Shown piece by piece: positions 46,096-56,376 of a stretch of DNA of 64,000 bases. The stretch comes from Pseudomonas lalucatii (GTDB lineage: Bacteria > Pseudomonadota > Gammaproteobacteria > Pseudomonadales > Pseudomonadaceae), in the NCBI RefSeq assembly GCF_018398425.1, contig NZ_JADPMV010000001.1:1302001-1366000 (forward strand). The letters are read 5' to 3'. How positions within the stretch are numbered: the stretch's first letter is position 1; the number at the start of each line of letters is the position of its first letter. The notes beneath the pieces were generated by a model. That model saw only the letters and a program-made list of their open reading frames with translations, was not told the origin of the DNA and searched no databases. The translations under genes were made by a program, and so were the position numbers.

Positions 46096-46253
46096 GCCTG
46101 GCGGTCGACCCCAGGCGCAGGAACGCAGGGCCGCTGCGCATCCCAGGCCCTGCCTGGCCCGACTCTCTAATGCGGATTCGCCTCTGCACCACCTAGCTGG
46201 CACACCGGACACTGGTGGATGCTTGCCGCCCGCGCTCCGCCACCACCTAGGCT

Positions 46254-46281
46254 TTGGTCGCAGCCCCGTCTTGGGTAAAAT
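46254..46281 (+). promoter_or_regulatory. sigma-70-type promoter for cmoAB
   Basis: TTGGTC (46254-46259), 16-base spacer, TAAAAT (46276-46281). Predicted start about 46288, 23 bases before the cmoA GTG. Confidence 0.5.
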
Positions 46282-46310
46282 GCGCCCCTCCCGCCTTGCT
46301 TGGAATCGCC

Positions 46311-47054
46311 GTGCGCCAGCCCCCCGACCGTCTCTTCGCCCATCCCCTGGCCCAGGTGCCGGACTTCGTCTTCAACGAGGACGTGGCGCGGGTGTTTCCC
46401 GACATGATCAAGCGCTCGGTGCCGGGCTACCCGACCATAGTCGAGAACATCGGCGTGCTGGCCGGGCGCTTCGCCCAGCCGCACAGCGTGCTGTACGACC
46501 TGGGCGCCTCCCTCGGCGCGGTGACCCAGGCCCTGCGCCGCCATGTGCAGATCGAGGATTGCCGGGTGATCGCGGTGGACAACTCCAGCGCCATGGTGGA
46601 ACGCTGCCGCGAATACCTGCATGCCCAGGACGCCATGTTCCAGGAGCTGCTGCCGGTGGAGGTGGTCGAGGCCGATATCCTCGCCTTCCCGCTCCAGCCG
46701 AGCTCCCTGGTGACCCTGAACTTCACCCTGCAGTTCATCCGCCCCGAGCAGCGCCCGGCCCTGCTCGAGCGCATCCGCCAGGCCCTGCTGCCCGGCGGCG
46801 CGCTGATCCTCTCGGAGAAGCTGCGCTTCGCCGATGGCCGACAGGATGAGTTGCTGAGCGACCTGCATGTCGCCTTCAAGCGCGCCAACGGCTACAGCGA
46901 ACTGGAGATCGCCCAGAAACGCAGCGCCATCGAGAAGGTGATGCTGCCGGACAGCCTCGAGCAGCACCGCGAGCGCCTGCTCGCCGCCGGTTTCAGCCAG
47001 GTGGTGCCCTGGTTCCAGTGCCTGAATTTCGCCTCGATGATCGCCCTGCCATGA
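46311..47054 (+). CDS. cmoA: carboxy-SAM synthase
   Basis: A 247-residue SAM-binding enzyme, the same length as E. coli CmoA when started at GTG 46311. Typical segments are [33 protein letters not shown] and LILSEKLRF. It makes carboxy-S-adenosylmethionine from SAM and prephenate for tRNA wobble uridine modification (cmo5U34). The cmoB ATG overlaps its stop by four bases. Confidence 0.93.
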   Translation: MRQPPDRLFAHPLAQVPDFVFNEDVARVFPDMIKRSVPGYPTIVENIGVLAGRFAQPHSVLYDLGASLGAVTQALRRHVQIEDCRVIAVDNSSAMVERCREYLHAQDAMFQELLPVEVVEADILAFPLQPSSLVTLNFTLQFIRPEQRPALLERIRQALLPGGALILSEKLRFADGRQDELLSDLHVAFKRANGYSELEIAQKRSAIEKVMLPDSLEQHRERLLAAGFSQVVPWFQCLNFASMIALP

Positions 47055-48019
47055 TCAGCCGCCTCGACCTCGACGCCCTGCAGCAGCAGCTGGCTGGCAC
47101 GCCGCTGCAGGACTGGGCCGCCGGCCTGCCCGGCCAACTCGACGCCAAGCTGGCGGTCGGCCACGGCGATCTGCAGCGCTGGTATGGCGCGGTGCAGGCG
47201 CTGCCCGAGCTGCCGGTGGAACGGCGGGAGCTGCGGCAGCGCTTCAGCTTCGACGGCCCCTGCGACGAACGCAGCCGCGCCGCCTTGAAGAACGCCCTGC
47301 AGGGGCTGATTCCCTGGCGCAAGGGCCCCTTCGAGCTGTTCGGCGTAGAGGTCGACACGGAGTGGCGCTCGGACTGGAAGTGGCAGCGGGTCGCCCCCCA
47401 CCTCGACCTGGCCGGCAAGCGGGTGCTGGATGTCGGCTGCGGCAACGGCTATTACATGTGGCGCATGCTCGGCGCCGGCGCCGACAGCGTGGTGGGCATC
47501 GACCCCAACTGGCTGTTCCTCTGCCAGTTCCTGGCGATGAAGAACTACCTGCCCGAACTGCCGGCCTGGCATCTGCCGCTGGCCTTCGAGGAGCTGCCGG
47601 CCAGGCTGCAGGGCTTCGACACGGTGTTTTCCATGGGGGTGCTGTATCACCGGCGCTCGCCGATCGACCACCTGCTGGACCTCAAGGAGTGCCTGGTCAA
47701 GGGCGGCGAGCTGGTGCTGGAGACCCTGGTGGTGGAAGGCGACGCCCAGCAGGTGCTGGTGCCGGAAGACCGCTACGCGCAGATGCGCAACGTCTGGTTC
47801 CTGCCCTCGGTGCCGGCGCTGGAACTCTGGCTGCGCCGCGCCGGCTTCGTCGAGGTGCGCTGCGTCGACGTCAGCATGACCTCGGTGGACGAACAGCGCG
47901 CCACCGATTGGATGCGTTTCCAGTCGCTGCCGGAATTCCTCGATCCGGCCGACCACAGCCGCACCGTCGAGGGCCTGCCGGCACCGACCCGCGCCGTGCT
48001 GGTCGCGCGCAAGCCGTAG
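47051..48019 (+). CDS. cmoB: tRNA U34 carboxymethyltransferase
   Basis: A 322-residue methyltransferase-fold enzyme that transfers the carboxymethyl group from carboxy-SAM to ho5U34 of tRNA. Motifs: [22 protein letters not shown] (substrate region), [15 protein letters not shown] (SAM loop), GVLYHRRSP. The ATG at 47051 overlaps the cmoA stop (ATGA), showing translational coupling. Confidence 0.95.
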   Translation: MISRLDLDALQQQLAGTPLQDWAAGLPGQLDAKLAVGHGDLQRWYGAVQALPELPVERRELRQRFSFDGPCDERSRAALKNALQGLIPWRKGPFELFGVEVDTEWRSDWKWQRVAPHLDLAGKRVLDVGCGNGYYMWRMLGAGADSVVGIDPNWLFLCQFLAMKNYLPELPAWHLPLAFEELPARLQGFDTVFSMGVLYHRRSPIDHLLDLKECLVKGGELVLETLVVEGDAQQVLVPEDRYAQMRNVWFLPSVPALELWLRRAGFVEVRCVDVSMTSVDEQRATDWMRFQSLPEFLDPADHSRTVEGLPAPTRAVLVARKP

Positions 48020-48097
48020 GCTGGGTTAGCCGCACAGCCGCGTCACCCATCGACCGAAGGCAAAGCGATGGGTATCGCGCAGCTCAACCCATCCTAG
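48020..48097. repeat. REP-like imperfect inverted repeat
   Basis: Two arms of about 32 bases, CTGGGTTAGCCGC...CACCCATCG and CGATGGGT...GCTCAACCCATCC, form a long imperfect hairpin between the convergent cmoB and pdxJ genes. The GGGTTAGC/AACCCA pattern belongs to a common class of intergenic repeats in Pseudomonas. It may also act as a bidirectional terminator. Confidence 0.65.
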
Positions 48098-48100
48098 GCT

Positions 48101-48847
48101 TCAACCGCGATCGGCCGCCGCGACGATCAGCTGCTTCATCTCCGCCACCGCCTGCTTGAAACCGACGAACAGGGCATGGGCGACCAGGGCGTGGCCGATG
48201 TTCAGCTCGTTGATCCCGGTGATCGCCGCCACCGGCTCGACGTTGTGGTAGTGCAGGCCGTGGCCGGCGTTGACGATCAGGCCATGGGCCAGGCCACAGG
48301 CCACGCCGTCGCGAATCCGCGCCAGCTCCCTGGCCGCCTCGACCGGGGTGGTGGCGTCGGCATAGCGGCCGGTGTGCAGCTCGACGGCCGGCGCGCCGAC
48401 CCGCTTGGAAGCCTCGATATGCCGCTCCTCGGGGTCGATGAACAGCGACACCTCGCAGCCGATCCAGCTCAGGCGCTGCACCGCCGCACGAATCCGCGCC
48501 TCCTGCCCGGCAACGTCCAGGCCGCCTTCGGTGGTCAGCTCCTGGCGGGTTTCCGGCACCAGGCAGACGTGCGCGGGGCGGATGCTCTCGGCGAAGGCGA
48601 GCATCTCCTCGGTGACCCCCATCTCGAAGTTCATCCGCGTCTGCAGCACCTCCTTGAGCAACCGCACGTCGCGCTCCTGGATATGCCGGCGGTCTTCGCG
48701 CAGGTGCACGGTGATGCCGTCGGCGCCGGCCTCCTCGGCGTCCAGCGCGGCCTTGACCGGGTCCGGGTAGCGGGTGCCGCGGGCCTGGCGCAGGGTCGCC
48801 ACATGGTCGATGTTCACGCCCAGCAGAATTCGATTGGCATCAGTCAC
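48101..48847 (-). CDS. pdxJ: pyridoxine 5'-phosphate synthase
   Basis: A 248-residue TIM barrel that joins 1-deoxyxylulose 5-phosphate and 3-amino-1-hydroxyacetone phosphate in vitamin B6 synthesis. Signature segments: [32 protein letters not shown] and [11 protein letters not shown]. It starts with GTG at 48847 (AGGAG upstream) and overlaps recO by 8 bases. Confidence 0.96.
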   Translation of the reverse strand: MTDANRILLGVNIDHVATLRQARGTRYPDPVKAALDAEEAGADGITVHLREDRRHIQERDVRLLKEVLQTRMNFEMGVTEEMLAFAESIRPAHVCLVPETRQELTTEGGLDVAGQEARIRAAVQRLSWIGCEVSLFIDPEERHIEASKRVGAPAVELHTGRYADATTPVEAARELARIRDGVACGLAHGLIVNAGHGLHYHNVEPVAAITGINELNIGHALVAHALFVGFKQAVAEMKQLIVAAADRG

Positions 48848-49538
48848 GCGGTGGCTCCTTGAAGGTCATGAATAACTCGCGGCTGACCAGGGGTCGACCG
48901 CCTAGGTGGGGGGCGAGGGCCTGACGCATCAGGCGCTTGGCGGCCGCCAGGGCCCCCGGCACACGCCAATCGGCCTGAGCCATGGCCAAGAGCTCGACGC
49001 CCTGGAACAGGCCCGGCTGCAACTGCTCGACCGGCTCCAGCCCGGCATCCACCTGCAGGCGATAGCGTGCGCTGGCGACTATGGGCCGTCCATGCCGGTC
49101 CGTATCCAGGGCGAAACCATAGCCGAGTTCATCGAGCAAACGCCACTCGAAGCCGCGCAGCAGCGGCTCCAGCGGGCGGCCCTGGGCCAGGGCCTGCAAC
49201 GTCAGGCCATAGTGTTCGAATACTTCCGGGTAAGGGGCTTCCGCCGGCAGCAGGCGGATCAGCAGCTCGTTCAGATAGAGGCCGCTGAACAGCGCCTCGC
49301 CACCGAGCAGGTTGGGAATGCCGGCGGCCTCCAGGCGGCCGACGTTCTTCAGCTCGCCGCGACCGCGAAACTCCGCCTCCAGCGGCACGAAGGGCCGCGC
49401 CAGGGTGCCGGCCTTGCCTCGCGCCCCGCGCAGCACGGCGCGCAGGCGGCCCTGGGGGGTGAGGAAGTCCACCAGGGCACTGCTCTCGCGGTAGGCACGA
49501 CTGTGCAACACGTAGGCGGGCTGACTGAATGCAAGCAT
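48840..49538 (-). CDS. recO: DNA repair protein RecO
   Basis: A 232-residue recombination mediator of the RecFOR pathway that helps load RecA on SSB-coated DNA. N-terminal OB fold ([20 protein letters not shown]), KGARGKAG-like loop and [14 protein letters not shown] are typical. Proteobacterial RecO often lacks the zinc cysteines, as here. It lies between era and pdxJ on the same strand. Confidence 0.95.
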   Translation of the reverse strand: MLAFSQPAYVLHSRAYRESSALVDFLTPQGRLRAVLRGARGKAGTLARPFVPLEAEFRGRGELKNVGRLEAAGIPNLLGGEALFSGLYLNELLIRLLPAEAPYPEVFEHYGLTLQALAQGRPLEPLLRGFEWRLLDELGYGFALDTDRHGRPIVASARYRLQVDAGLEPVEQLQPGLFQGVELLAMAQADWRVPGALAAAKRLMRQALAPHLGGRPLVSRELFMTFKEPPRD

Positions 49539-49581
49539 GGGGCTACTCGCAATGGCGGGCGCCGGCGGGCGCCCGGCTGAC

Positions 49582-50484
49582 TCAGATGTCGTCGTAGCCC
49601 AGCGAGCGCAGGGCGCGCTCGTCGTCCGACCAGCCGCCCTTGACCTTGACCCAGAGGTTGAGCATGACCTTGGAGTCGAACATCACCTCCATGTCCTTGC
49701 GCGCCTCCTGGCCGATGCGTTTGATGCGCTCGCCCTTGTCGCCGATGATGATCTTCTTCTGCCCGTCGCGCTCGACCAGGATCAGCGCATGGATATGCAG
49801 GATGCGCCCCTCGCGCTTGAACTCCTCGATCTCCACGGTGATCTGGTAGGGCAGCTCGGCACCGAGCTGGCGCATGATCTTCTCGCGCACCAGTTCGGCG
49901 GCGAAGAAGCGGCTGGAGCGATCGGTCACCTGGTCTTCCGGGAAGAAGTGCACGCCTTCCGGCAGGCGCTCGCCCACCAGGCGCTCCAGGGTGTCGAGGT
50001 TGTGCCCGTGCTGGGCCGAGATCGGCACGATTTCGGCGTTCGGCAGCTGCTGCGCCAACCACTCCAGGTGCGGCATCAGCTCGACCTTCTCCTCGATGCG
50101 GTCGGTCTTGTTCACGGCCAGGATCACCGGCCCCTGGACGTACTGCACCCGCTCCAGGACCATCTGGTCCTCGTCGGTCCAACGGGTGCGGTCGACCACG
50201 AAGATCACCACGTCGACGTCCTTCAGGGCCGCCGAGGCGTTCTTGTTCATGTAGCGATTGAGGGCCTTGTCGCTGTTCTTGTGCAGGCCGGGGGTGTCCA
50301 CGTAGATGGCCTGCACCTCGCCCTCGGTCTTGATCCCCAGCATGTTGTGCCGGGTGGTCTGCGGCTTGCGCGAGGTGATCGCCAGCTTCTGCCCCAGTAT
50401 ATGGTTGAGCAGCGTCGACTTACCCACGTTGGGCCGGCCGACGATGGCGACATAGCCACAGCGTGTTGCGGGTGAATCAGTCAT
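49582..50484 (-). CDS. era: GTPase Era
   Basis: A 300-residue GTPase for 30S ribosome maturation. G1 [10 protein letters not shown]3 DTPG, G4 NKTD and G5 SAQHG are present, followed by the C-terminal KH domain ([22 protein letters not shown]). Its ATG at 50484 overlaps the rnc stop by 8 bases. Confidence 0.97.
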   Translation of the reverse strand: MTDSPATRCGYVAIVGRPNVGKSTLLNHILGQKLAITSRKPQTTRHNMLGIKTEGEVQAIYVDTPGLHKNSDKALNRYMNKNASAALKDVDVVIFVVDRTRWTDEDQMVLERVQYVQGPVILAVNKTDRIEEKVELMPHLEWLAQQLPNAEIVPISAQHGHNLDTLERLVGERLPEGVHFFPEDQVTDRSSRFFAAELVREKIMRQLGAELPYQITVEIEEFKREGRILHIHALILVERDGQKKIIIGDKGERIKRIGQEARKDMEVMFDSKVMLNLWVKVKGGWSDDERALRSLGYDDI

Positions 50485-51166
50485 TGCCATTCTCCACACC
50501 CAGGGCAATCAAGGCGGCGGCCGCGGCGACCTGTTCGGCGATACGGCGGCTGGCCCCCTGCCCCAGGGTCTTGTCGTTCAATAGGGTGACCTGACACTCG
50601 ACCACGAATGTCCGGCAATGCGGCTCGCCCTGCACATCCACCACCTCGTAGCGCGGCAGCTCACAGGCACGCGACTGCAGGAACTCCTGCAGGCGGGTCT
50701 TCGGGTCCTTGTTGGTATCGACCAGGGTCAGGCCGTCCAGTTCGTTGGTCAGCCAGGCCAGCACCCGCTCGCGGGCCGCTTCCATGCCGGCATCCAGATA
50801 GATGGCGCCGATCAGCGCCTCGAGGGCGTCGGCGAGGATCGACTCGCGGCGGAAGCCGCCGCTCTTCAGCTCACCGGAACCGAGGCGCAGGTACTCGCCC
50901 AGATCGAAACCACGGGCCAGCACGGCCAGGGTCTCGCCCTTCACCAGACGCGCGCGCAGACGCGACAGCTGGCCCTCGCGGGCCTGGGGGAAGCGCTCGA
51001 ACAGCGCCTCGCCGGCGACGAAGTTGAGGATGGCATCGCCGAGGAACTCCAGGCGCTCGTTGTTGCGCCCGGCAAAACTGCGATGGGTGAGGGCCAGGAC
51101 CATCAGGTCCTGGTCCTTGAACTGATAGCCGAGCTGGCGCTCGAGACGGTCTAGCGAAACACTCAC
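50477..51166 (-). CDS. rnc: ribonuclease III
   Basis: A 229-residue double-strand-specific RNase. The catalytic signature is [13 protein letters not shown], with the second acidic site [14 protein letters not shown]; a dsRNA-binding domain follows (about 155-225). It matures rRNA and controls mRNAs. GTG start at 51166, overlapping the upstream gene by four bases. Confidence 0.97.
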   Translation of the reverse strand: MSVSLDRLERQLGYQFKDQDLMVLALTHRSFAGRNNERLEFLGDAILNFVAGEALFERFPQAREGQLSRLRARLVKGETLAVLARGFDLGEYLRLGSGELKSGGFRRESILADALEALIGAIYLDAGMEAARERVLAWLTNELDGLTLVDTNKDPKTRLQEFLQSRACELPRYEVVDVQGEPHCRTFVVECQVTLLNDKTLGQGASRRIAEQVAAAAALIALGVENGND

Positions 51167-51540
51167 GGCATGCGCACGCGGTATTCTTTGTCGAACCGCG
51201 CCACCAGGTCGAGGTTCTCGATCAGCGGCTCGCGCTTCTCGTACTTCAGGTGGGCGACGAACTCGTTGTTCTCGACCTTGACCTTGAGCACTTCGCGCAG
51301 ATTCAGGTCGCGAATGCTGTTGACCTCCATGCCCTTGCCGACGTGGCCATAGAAATCGCCCACCGTCCTGATCTCCAGGCCCTGCTCAGCCCCCGCCGAG
51401 GTGATGATCTTTTCCATCGACATGTAGTCGAGGTAATGCGGCAGCATCTTGAACGCGGTACTGGCGAAGAAAGCCACCACCGCCAGCACGACCAGCCAGC
51501 TCAATACCGACAAGCCCTTCTGCGAACGCGCGAATGTCAT
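51163..51540 (-). CDS. DUF4845 membrane protein
   Basis: A 125-residue protein with one N-terminal TM segment ([19 protein letters not shown]) resembling a type IV pilin-like N terminus, then a small periplasmic domain. DUF4845 genes sit between lepB and rnc throughout Pseudomonas; function unknown. I chose ATG 51540 because family members start at this point; a 12-codon longer frame begins at 51576. Confidence 0.85.
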   Translation of the reverse strand: MTFARSQKGLSVLSWLVVLAVVAFFASTAFKMLPHYLDYMSMEKIITSAGAEQGLEIRTVGDFYGHVGKGMEVNSIRDLNLREVLKVKVENNEFVAHLKYEKREPLIENLDLVARFDKEYRVRMP

Positions 51541-51606
51541 GTTTGACCCCAAATTTCCAAGTGAAGAGAGAGCCATGCCGACTCTAGTACAAGACTATAG
51601 ATAGCC

Positions 51607-51633
51607 TGTGGCACCGCCTTGAACGGCGCCACA
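51607..51633 (-). terminator. possible terminator after lepB
   Basis: TGTGGC(A)CCG (51607-51616) and CGG(C)GCCACA (51624-51633) form a nearly perfect stem after the lepB stop codon. No strong U-tract on the minus side, so read-through into the rnc operon is possible. Confidence 0.4.
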
Positions 51634-51646
51634 AAATTTCAGCACG

Positions 51647-52501
51647 TCAGTGAATCAGGCCGACGCGGGAAAAGTTCGGCAGATTGCGCAACTTCGGATC
51701 CGGCCAGCTCATCCACACGGCGAAGGCCTTGCCGACGATATTCCGGTCCGGGACCATGCCCAGCAGCGGCTTGGGGATGTTCGGATCGCTCCAGTAGCGG
51801 CTGTCGTTCGAGTTGTCGCGGTTGTCGCCCATCATGAAGTAATGCCCTTCCGGCACCACCCACTCGCGCCCCGGCTCGACGCGATAACGGTGCATTTCCT
51901 TGCGGATCAGGTGCTCCATCTCGCCCAGGCGTTCTTCGTAGAGCACCACGCTGCCGAGGCTGCCCGGCTCTTCGCCGAGCAGTTGCTCCGCCACCGGCTT
52001 GCCGTTGACGAACAGGCGCTTGTCGCTGCTGTAGCGGACATGGTCACCGGCCAGGCCGACGACGCGCTTGATGTAGTTGATGTTCGGGTCGCTCGGGTAG
52101 CGAAAGACCATGACATCGCCGCGCTGCGGATCGTCGACCTCGATGATCTTGGTGTCCAGCACCGGCAGGCGGATGCCGTAGGCGAACTTGTTGACCAGGA
52201 TGAAGTCGCCGACCTCCAGGGTCGGCTTCATCGAGCCGGAGGGAATCTGGAAGGGCTCGACCAGAAACGAGCGCAGCACCAGCACTATCGCCAGCACCGG
52301 GAAGAACGACTTGCCGTACTCCACCAGCAAGGGTTCCTTGCTCAGGCGCTCGACCACCGCCTCATCGGGTTCGCCGACCTGCCCCTGGTACTGGGCGATG
52401 GCCGCGCGCCGGCGCGGCGCCAGGAAGACCAGGTCGAACAGGGCCAGGACGCCGCACACGGCGACGGCGATGACCAGCAACAGCGGAAAATTGATCGACA
52501 T
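51647..52501 (-). CDS. lepB: signal peptidase I
   Basis: A 284-residue inner-membrane Ser/Lys protease that removes signal peptides of secreted proteins. Two N-terminal TM segments (about 5-27 and 62-80), catalytic Ser90 (IPSGSM) and Lys145 (YIKRVVG), and box E GDNRDNSNDSR. It lies 6 bases downstream of lepA. Confidence 0.97.
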   Translation of the reverse strand: MSINFPLLLVIAVAVCGVLALFDLVFLAPRRRAAIAQYQGQVGEPDEAVVERLSKEPLLVEYGKSFFPVLAIVLVLRSFLVEPFQIPSGSMKPTLEVGDFILVNKFAYGIRLPVLDTKIIEVDDPQRGDVMVFRYPSDPNINYIKRVVGLAGDHVRYSSDKRLFVNGKPVAEQLLGEEPGSLGSVVLYEERLGEMEHLIRKEMHRYRVEPGREWVVPEGHYFMMGDNRDNSNDSRYWSDPNIPKPLLGMVPDRNIVGKAFAVWMSWPDPKLRNLPNFSRVGLIH

Positions 52502-52507
52502 AGGCCC

Positions 52508-54307
52508 TTAACTATCCACCTTGAGCACGGCAAGGAAGGCTTCCTGGGGGATCTCCACGCTGCCGACCTGCTTCATCCTTTTCTTACCGGCCTTCTGCTT
52601 CTCCAGCAGCTTGCGCTTACGGCTCACGTCGCCACCGTAACACTTGGCCAGCACGTTCTTCCTGAGTGCCTTGACGGTGGTCCGCGCGACTATCTGTCCG
52701 CCGATCGCCGCCTGAATCGCCACGTCGAACATCTGCCGCGGGATCAGTTCCTTCATCTTCTCGGTCAGCGCACGACCCTTGTAGTGGGCCTTGTCCCGAT
52801 GCACGATCAGGGCCAGGGCATCGACCTTCTCGCCGTTGATCAGGACGTCCAGCTTGACCAGGTTGGCCGACTCGAAGCGATCGAAACTGTAGTCCAGCGA
52901 GGCGTAGCCGCGACTGACCGACTTCAGGCGATCGAAGAAATCCAGCACCACCTCGTTCATCGGCAGGTCGTAGGACACCTGCACCTGGCTGCTGAGGAAC
53001 TGCATGTCGCGCTGCACCCCACGCTTCTCGATGCACAGGGTGATGACGTTGCCCAGGTGCTCCTGGGGCACCAGGATATTGGCGCGCACGATCGGCTCGC
53101 GCATGTCCTCGACCGAGGCCAGGTCCGGCAGCTTCGAGGGGTTGTCGACGTAGAGCGTCTCGCCGCTCTTCATCACCACCTCGAAGACCACGGTCGGTGC
53201 GGTGGTGATCAGGTCCAGGTCGTACTCGCGCTCCAGGCGCTCCTGGATGATCTCCATGTGCAGCATGCCGAGGAAGCCGATGCGGAAGCCGAAGCCCAGG
53301 GCGTCGGAACTTTCCGGCTCGTACTGCAGCGCGGCGTCGTTGAGGGTCAGCTTCTGCAGCGCTTCGCGGAAGTCCTCGAAGTCGTCGGAGCTGACCGGAA
53401 ACAGACCGGCATAGACCTGCGGCTTGACCCGCTTGAACCCCGGCAGCATGGCCACGTCGGGGGTGCTGGACAGGGTCAGGGTGTCGCCCACCGGAGCGCC
53501 GTGGATGTCCTTGATACCGGCGATGATGAAGCCCACTTCGCCGGCCTTGAGGTCGGCGGTGGCGGTGTGCTTCGGGCTGAACACGCCGACGCTGTCGACC
53601 TGATGGATCTTGCCGGTGGATTTCACCAGCACCTTGTCGCCCTTCTTGATGCGGCCATGGCGCACCCGCACCAGGGACACCACCCCCAGGTAGTTGTCGA
53701 ACCAGGAATCGATGATCAGCGCCTGCAGCGGCGCCTCGATATCGCCGGTGGGTGCCGGGATGGTGGCGACCAGACGCTCCAGCACCTCGTCGACGCCCAT
53801 GCCGCTCTTGGCACTGCAGGCCACGGCGTCGGTGGCGTCGATGCCGATGATGTGTTCGATCTCGTCCTTGACCCGCTCCGGCTCGGCCTGGGGCAGGTCC
53901 ATCTTGTTCAGCACCGGCATGACCTCCAGGCCCTGCTCGATGGCGGTGTAGCAGTTGGCCACCGACTGCGCCTCGACCCCCTGACCGGCATCGACCACCA
54001 GCAGGGCGCCTTCGCAGGCCGCCAGCGAACGACTGACCTCGTAGGTGAAGTCGACGTGACCGGGGGTGTCGATGAAGTTCAACTGGTAGGTCTTACCGTC
54101 CCGCGCCTTGTAGTGCAGGGTCACGCTGTGCGCCTTGATGGTGATGCCGCGCTCGCGCTCCAGGTCCATGGAGTCCAGCACCTGGGCCTCCATTTCACGC
54201 TCGCTCAGGCCACCGCACATCTGGATGAAGCGGTCGGCCAGGGTGGACTTGCCATGATCGATATGGGCGATGATGGAGAAATTGCGGATATGACTCAGGT
54301 CACTCAC
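52508..54307 (-). CDS. lepA: elongation factor 4
   Basis: A 599-residue translational GTPase. G1 AHIDHGKS, switch [14 protein letters not shown] and the C-terminal LepA domain ([17 protein letters not shown]) are present. It back-translocates or remodels stalled ribosomes. GTG start at 54307. The lepA-lepB pair is separated from mucD by a terminator. Confidence 0.97.
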   Translation of the reverse strand: MSDLSHIRNFSIIAHIDHGKSTLADRFIQMCGGLSEREMEAQVLDSMDLERERGITIKAHSVTLHYKARDGKTYQLNFIDTPGHVDFTYEVSRSLAACEGALLVVDAGQGVEAQSVANCYTAIEQGLEVMPVLNKMDLPQAEPERVKDEIEHIIGIDATDAVACSAKSGMGVDEVLERLVATIPAPTGDIEAPLQALIIDSWFDNYLGVVSLVRVRHGRIKKGDKVLVKSTGKIHQVDSVGVFSPKHTATADLKAGEVGFIIAGIKDIHGAPVGDTLTLSSTPDVAMLPGFKRVKPQVYAGLFPVSSDDFEDFREALQKLTLNDAALQYEPESSDALGFGFRIGFLGMLHMEIIQERLEREYDLDLITTAPTVVFEVVMKSGETLYVDNPSKLPDLASVEDMREPIVRANILVPQEHLGNVITLCIEKRGVQRDMQFLSSQVQVSYDLPMNEVVLDFFDRLKSVSRGYASLDYSFDRFESANLVKLDVLINGEKVDALALIVHRDKAHYKGRALTEKMKELIPRQMFDVAIQAAIGGQIVARTTVKALRKNVLAKCYGGDVSRKRKLLEKQKAGKKRMKQVGSVEIPQEAFLAVLKVDS

Positions 54308-54416
54308 AGAACAACACTCGAAAAGGCCGCAGGCGAATGCCCGCCGAAAATAGCCGGGAAGTGTACCCGATCCCTGCCCGGCACGTCACCTGCAGGCGCC
54401 GGCCGGCAGGCAGCAG

Positions 54417-54438
54417 AAGGGCGACCGCAGTCGCCCTT
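54417..54438 (-). terminator. terminator after mucD
   Basis: AAGGGCGAC and GTCGCCCTT form a perfect 9-bp stem with a 4-base loop, 15 bases after the mucD stop codon. The U-tract is short (TTCTG on the minus side). Confidence 0.6.
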
Positions 54439-54452
54439 GCTCAATTCCGGAT

Positions 54453-55889
54453 CTACTCGGCCAACTTGAAGGTGATGAAGCTGGCGCGCCCCTGGCGCAG
54501 CACCCGCATCGATACCGAGCGGTTCTTCGGCAACGACTGGGCCACCTGGGTAAAGGTGCGGGCCGAGTCGATCGCCTGGTTGTTGAGGTGGGTGATCACA
54601 TCCCCGGGACGCAAGCCGATCATCGCCGCCGGCCCTTCCTGCACCTCGGTGATCACCACACCGCCCTGCAGATCGAGGCTCTTGCGCTGCTCGGCCGTCA
54701 GCTCGACCACCTTGACGCCCAGGCGGTTGCTGCTGCGCTCGCCGCCGGGAGTCGCGCTGCCTGCCAGCACCTCACCCTCTTCCGGCAGGGCACCGATGGT
54801 GACCTCGAGCTTCTTGCGCGAACCCTCGCGCACCACATCCATCTCGGCCTTGCTGCCGGGCTTGAGGCCACCGACCAGATGAGGCAGGTCCGCCGACATG
54901 ATGATCGGCTTGTCGTTCAGGCTGAGAATCACATCGCCGACCTGCAGACCGCCCTTGGCCGCGGGGCCGTTGTCCAGCACCTGGGCAACCAGGGCGCCGG
55001 CCGGCTTGTCCAGACCGAAGGACTCGGCCAGGTCCTTGTTCACTTCCTGGATCACCACCCCCAGCCAGCCGCGGCTGACCTTGCCGTCGGTCTTGAGCTG
55101 GTCGGCGACATCCATGGCCACGCTCATCGGGATGGCGAAGGACAAGCCCATGAAGCCGCCGGAGCGGGTGAATATCTGCGAATTGATGCCGACCACCTCG
55201 CCATCCAGATTGAACAGCGGGCCACCGGAGTTACCCGGATTGATGGCCACGTCGGTCTGGATGAAGGGTACATAGCTTTCGTTCGGCAGGCTGCGCCCCT
55301 TGGCACTGACGATGCCGGCCGTGACCGAGTGGTCGAAGCCGAACGGCGAACCGATGGCCAGCACCCACTCGCCCACCTTGAGTTCCTCGGACTTGCCCAA
55401 GCGCACCGTGGGCAGGTTGCGCCCCTCGACCTTGAGCAGCGCCACGTCGCTGCGCGGGTCGGCCCCCACCAGCTTGGCCTCCAGCTCGCTGCGATCCGAC
55501 AGGCGCACGATGATCTCGTCGGCGTCGGCGATCACATGGTTATTGGTCAGCACATAGCCGTCGGCAGAAATGATGAAGCCCGACCCCAGAGACTGCGCCT
55601 CACGCTGGCGACCGCCACCCGGCGAACGCGGCACCTGGGGAATGTTGCGCTCGAAGAACTCGCGAAATATCGGCGGCAACCCCTCCAGGTCCGGCATTGG
55701 CAGCTGCCCCCCACCCGTCGCGGCCCGCGCCGGCATCTTCTGCCGGGTACTGATGTTCACCACCGCCGGCGAGGCCTCCTCGACCAATTCGGTGAAGTCC
55801 GGCAATTGTGCATGTGCGGCAACCGCTTGCCCCAACAGCAGAACCGCCAGGACCGCGGAAAAACATAGCTTACGGCTAGGCATCGACAT
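54453..55889 (-). CDS. mucD: periplasmic serine protease MucD (DegP/HtrA type)
   Basis: A 478-residue DegP-like protease with a signal peptide (cleavage about after AHA, residue 27). Catalytic triad His118 (TNNHV), Asp148 (SDVALL), Ser221 (GNSGGP); two PDZ domains follow (about 270-365 and 385-475). It degrades misfolded envelope proteins and dampens AlgU activation. GGGGAG precedes the ATG pair at 55889/55883; I use the first. It is the last gene of the algU operon. Confidence 0.95.
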   Translation of the reverse strand: MSMPSRKLCFSAVLAVLLLGQAVAAHAQLPDFTELVEEASPAVVNISTRQKMPARAATGGGQLPMPDLEGLPPIFREFFERNIPQVPRSPGGGRQREAQSLGSGFIISADGYVLTNNHVIADADEIIVRLSDRSELEAKLVGADPRSDVALLKVEGRNLPTVRLGKSEELKVGEWVLAIGSPFGFDHSVTAGIVSAKGRSLPNESYVPFIQTDVAINPGNSGGPLFNLDGEVVGINSQIFTRSGGFMGLSFAIPMSVAMDVADQLKTDGKVSRGWLGVVIQEVNKDLAESFGLDKPAGALVAQVLDNGPAAKGGLQVGDVILSLNDKPIIMSADLPHLVGGLKPGSKAEMDVVREGSRKKLEVTIGALPEEGEVLAGSATPGGERSSNRLGVKVVELTAEQRKSLDLQGGVVITEVQEGPAAMIGLRPGDVITHLNNQAIDSARTFTQVAQSLPKNRSVSMRVLRQGRASFITFKLAE

Positions 55890-55920
55890 ACAGCTCCCCA
55901 TCCAGACCAAACAAAAAAAC

Positions 55921-56376
55921 TCACGACACGGGCACATCACCCGCGATCAACGCACGCAGCACCACCGGCTGCAGCGCCGGGTCACCGGCGGTGCGGGCAC
56001 TGCGCCAGCGCACGCCCAGCGCAGCCAGGGCCAGCCCGGCCAAGGCGCACAACACCACGACAGGCTCGCTCAAGGCCAGGCGCTCGGCGGCCAGCGCCGC
56101 GGCAAACAAGCCCATGAGCGGCACCAGATAGACCAACAGCGAACCGCGCACCAGCAAATCCTCGCGCACGCCGATCACCACGGCGTCCCCCACGCTCAGG
56201 GACAGGTCGGACAACGCCCGGACATGACCGCGGCGCCCACCGACCCCGAGCCGATCGAGCACCCCCTGACCGCAGCCGGCACTCATCGAGCAACTGGAAC
56301 AGGTACTCTTACGCAGCGTCTCGACCCAGACGGCACCGGCCTCGACCGCGACGACCCTGCCCGACTCCTCGATCAC
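55921..56376 (-). CDS. mucC: RseC/MucC family protein
   Basis: A 151-residue inner-membrane protein with the RseC cysteine motif CSSCSMSAGCGQG (about 26-38) and two TM segments (about 74-120). RseC/MucC modulates AlgU activity and is linked to redox proteins. It starts with GTG, overlapping the mucB stop by four bases. Confidence 0.92.
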   Translation of the reverse strand: MIEESGRVVAVEAGAVWVETLRKSTCSSCSMSAGCGQGVLDRLGVGGRRGHVRALSDLSLSVGDAVVIGVREDLLVRGSLLVYLVPLMGLFAAALAAERLALSEPVVVLCALAGLALAALGVRWRSARTAGDPALQPVVLRALIAGDVPVS

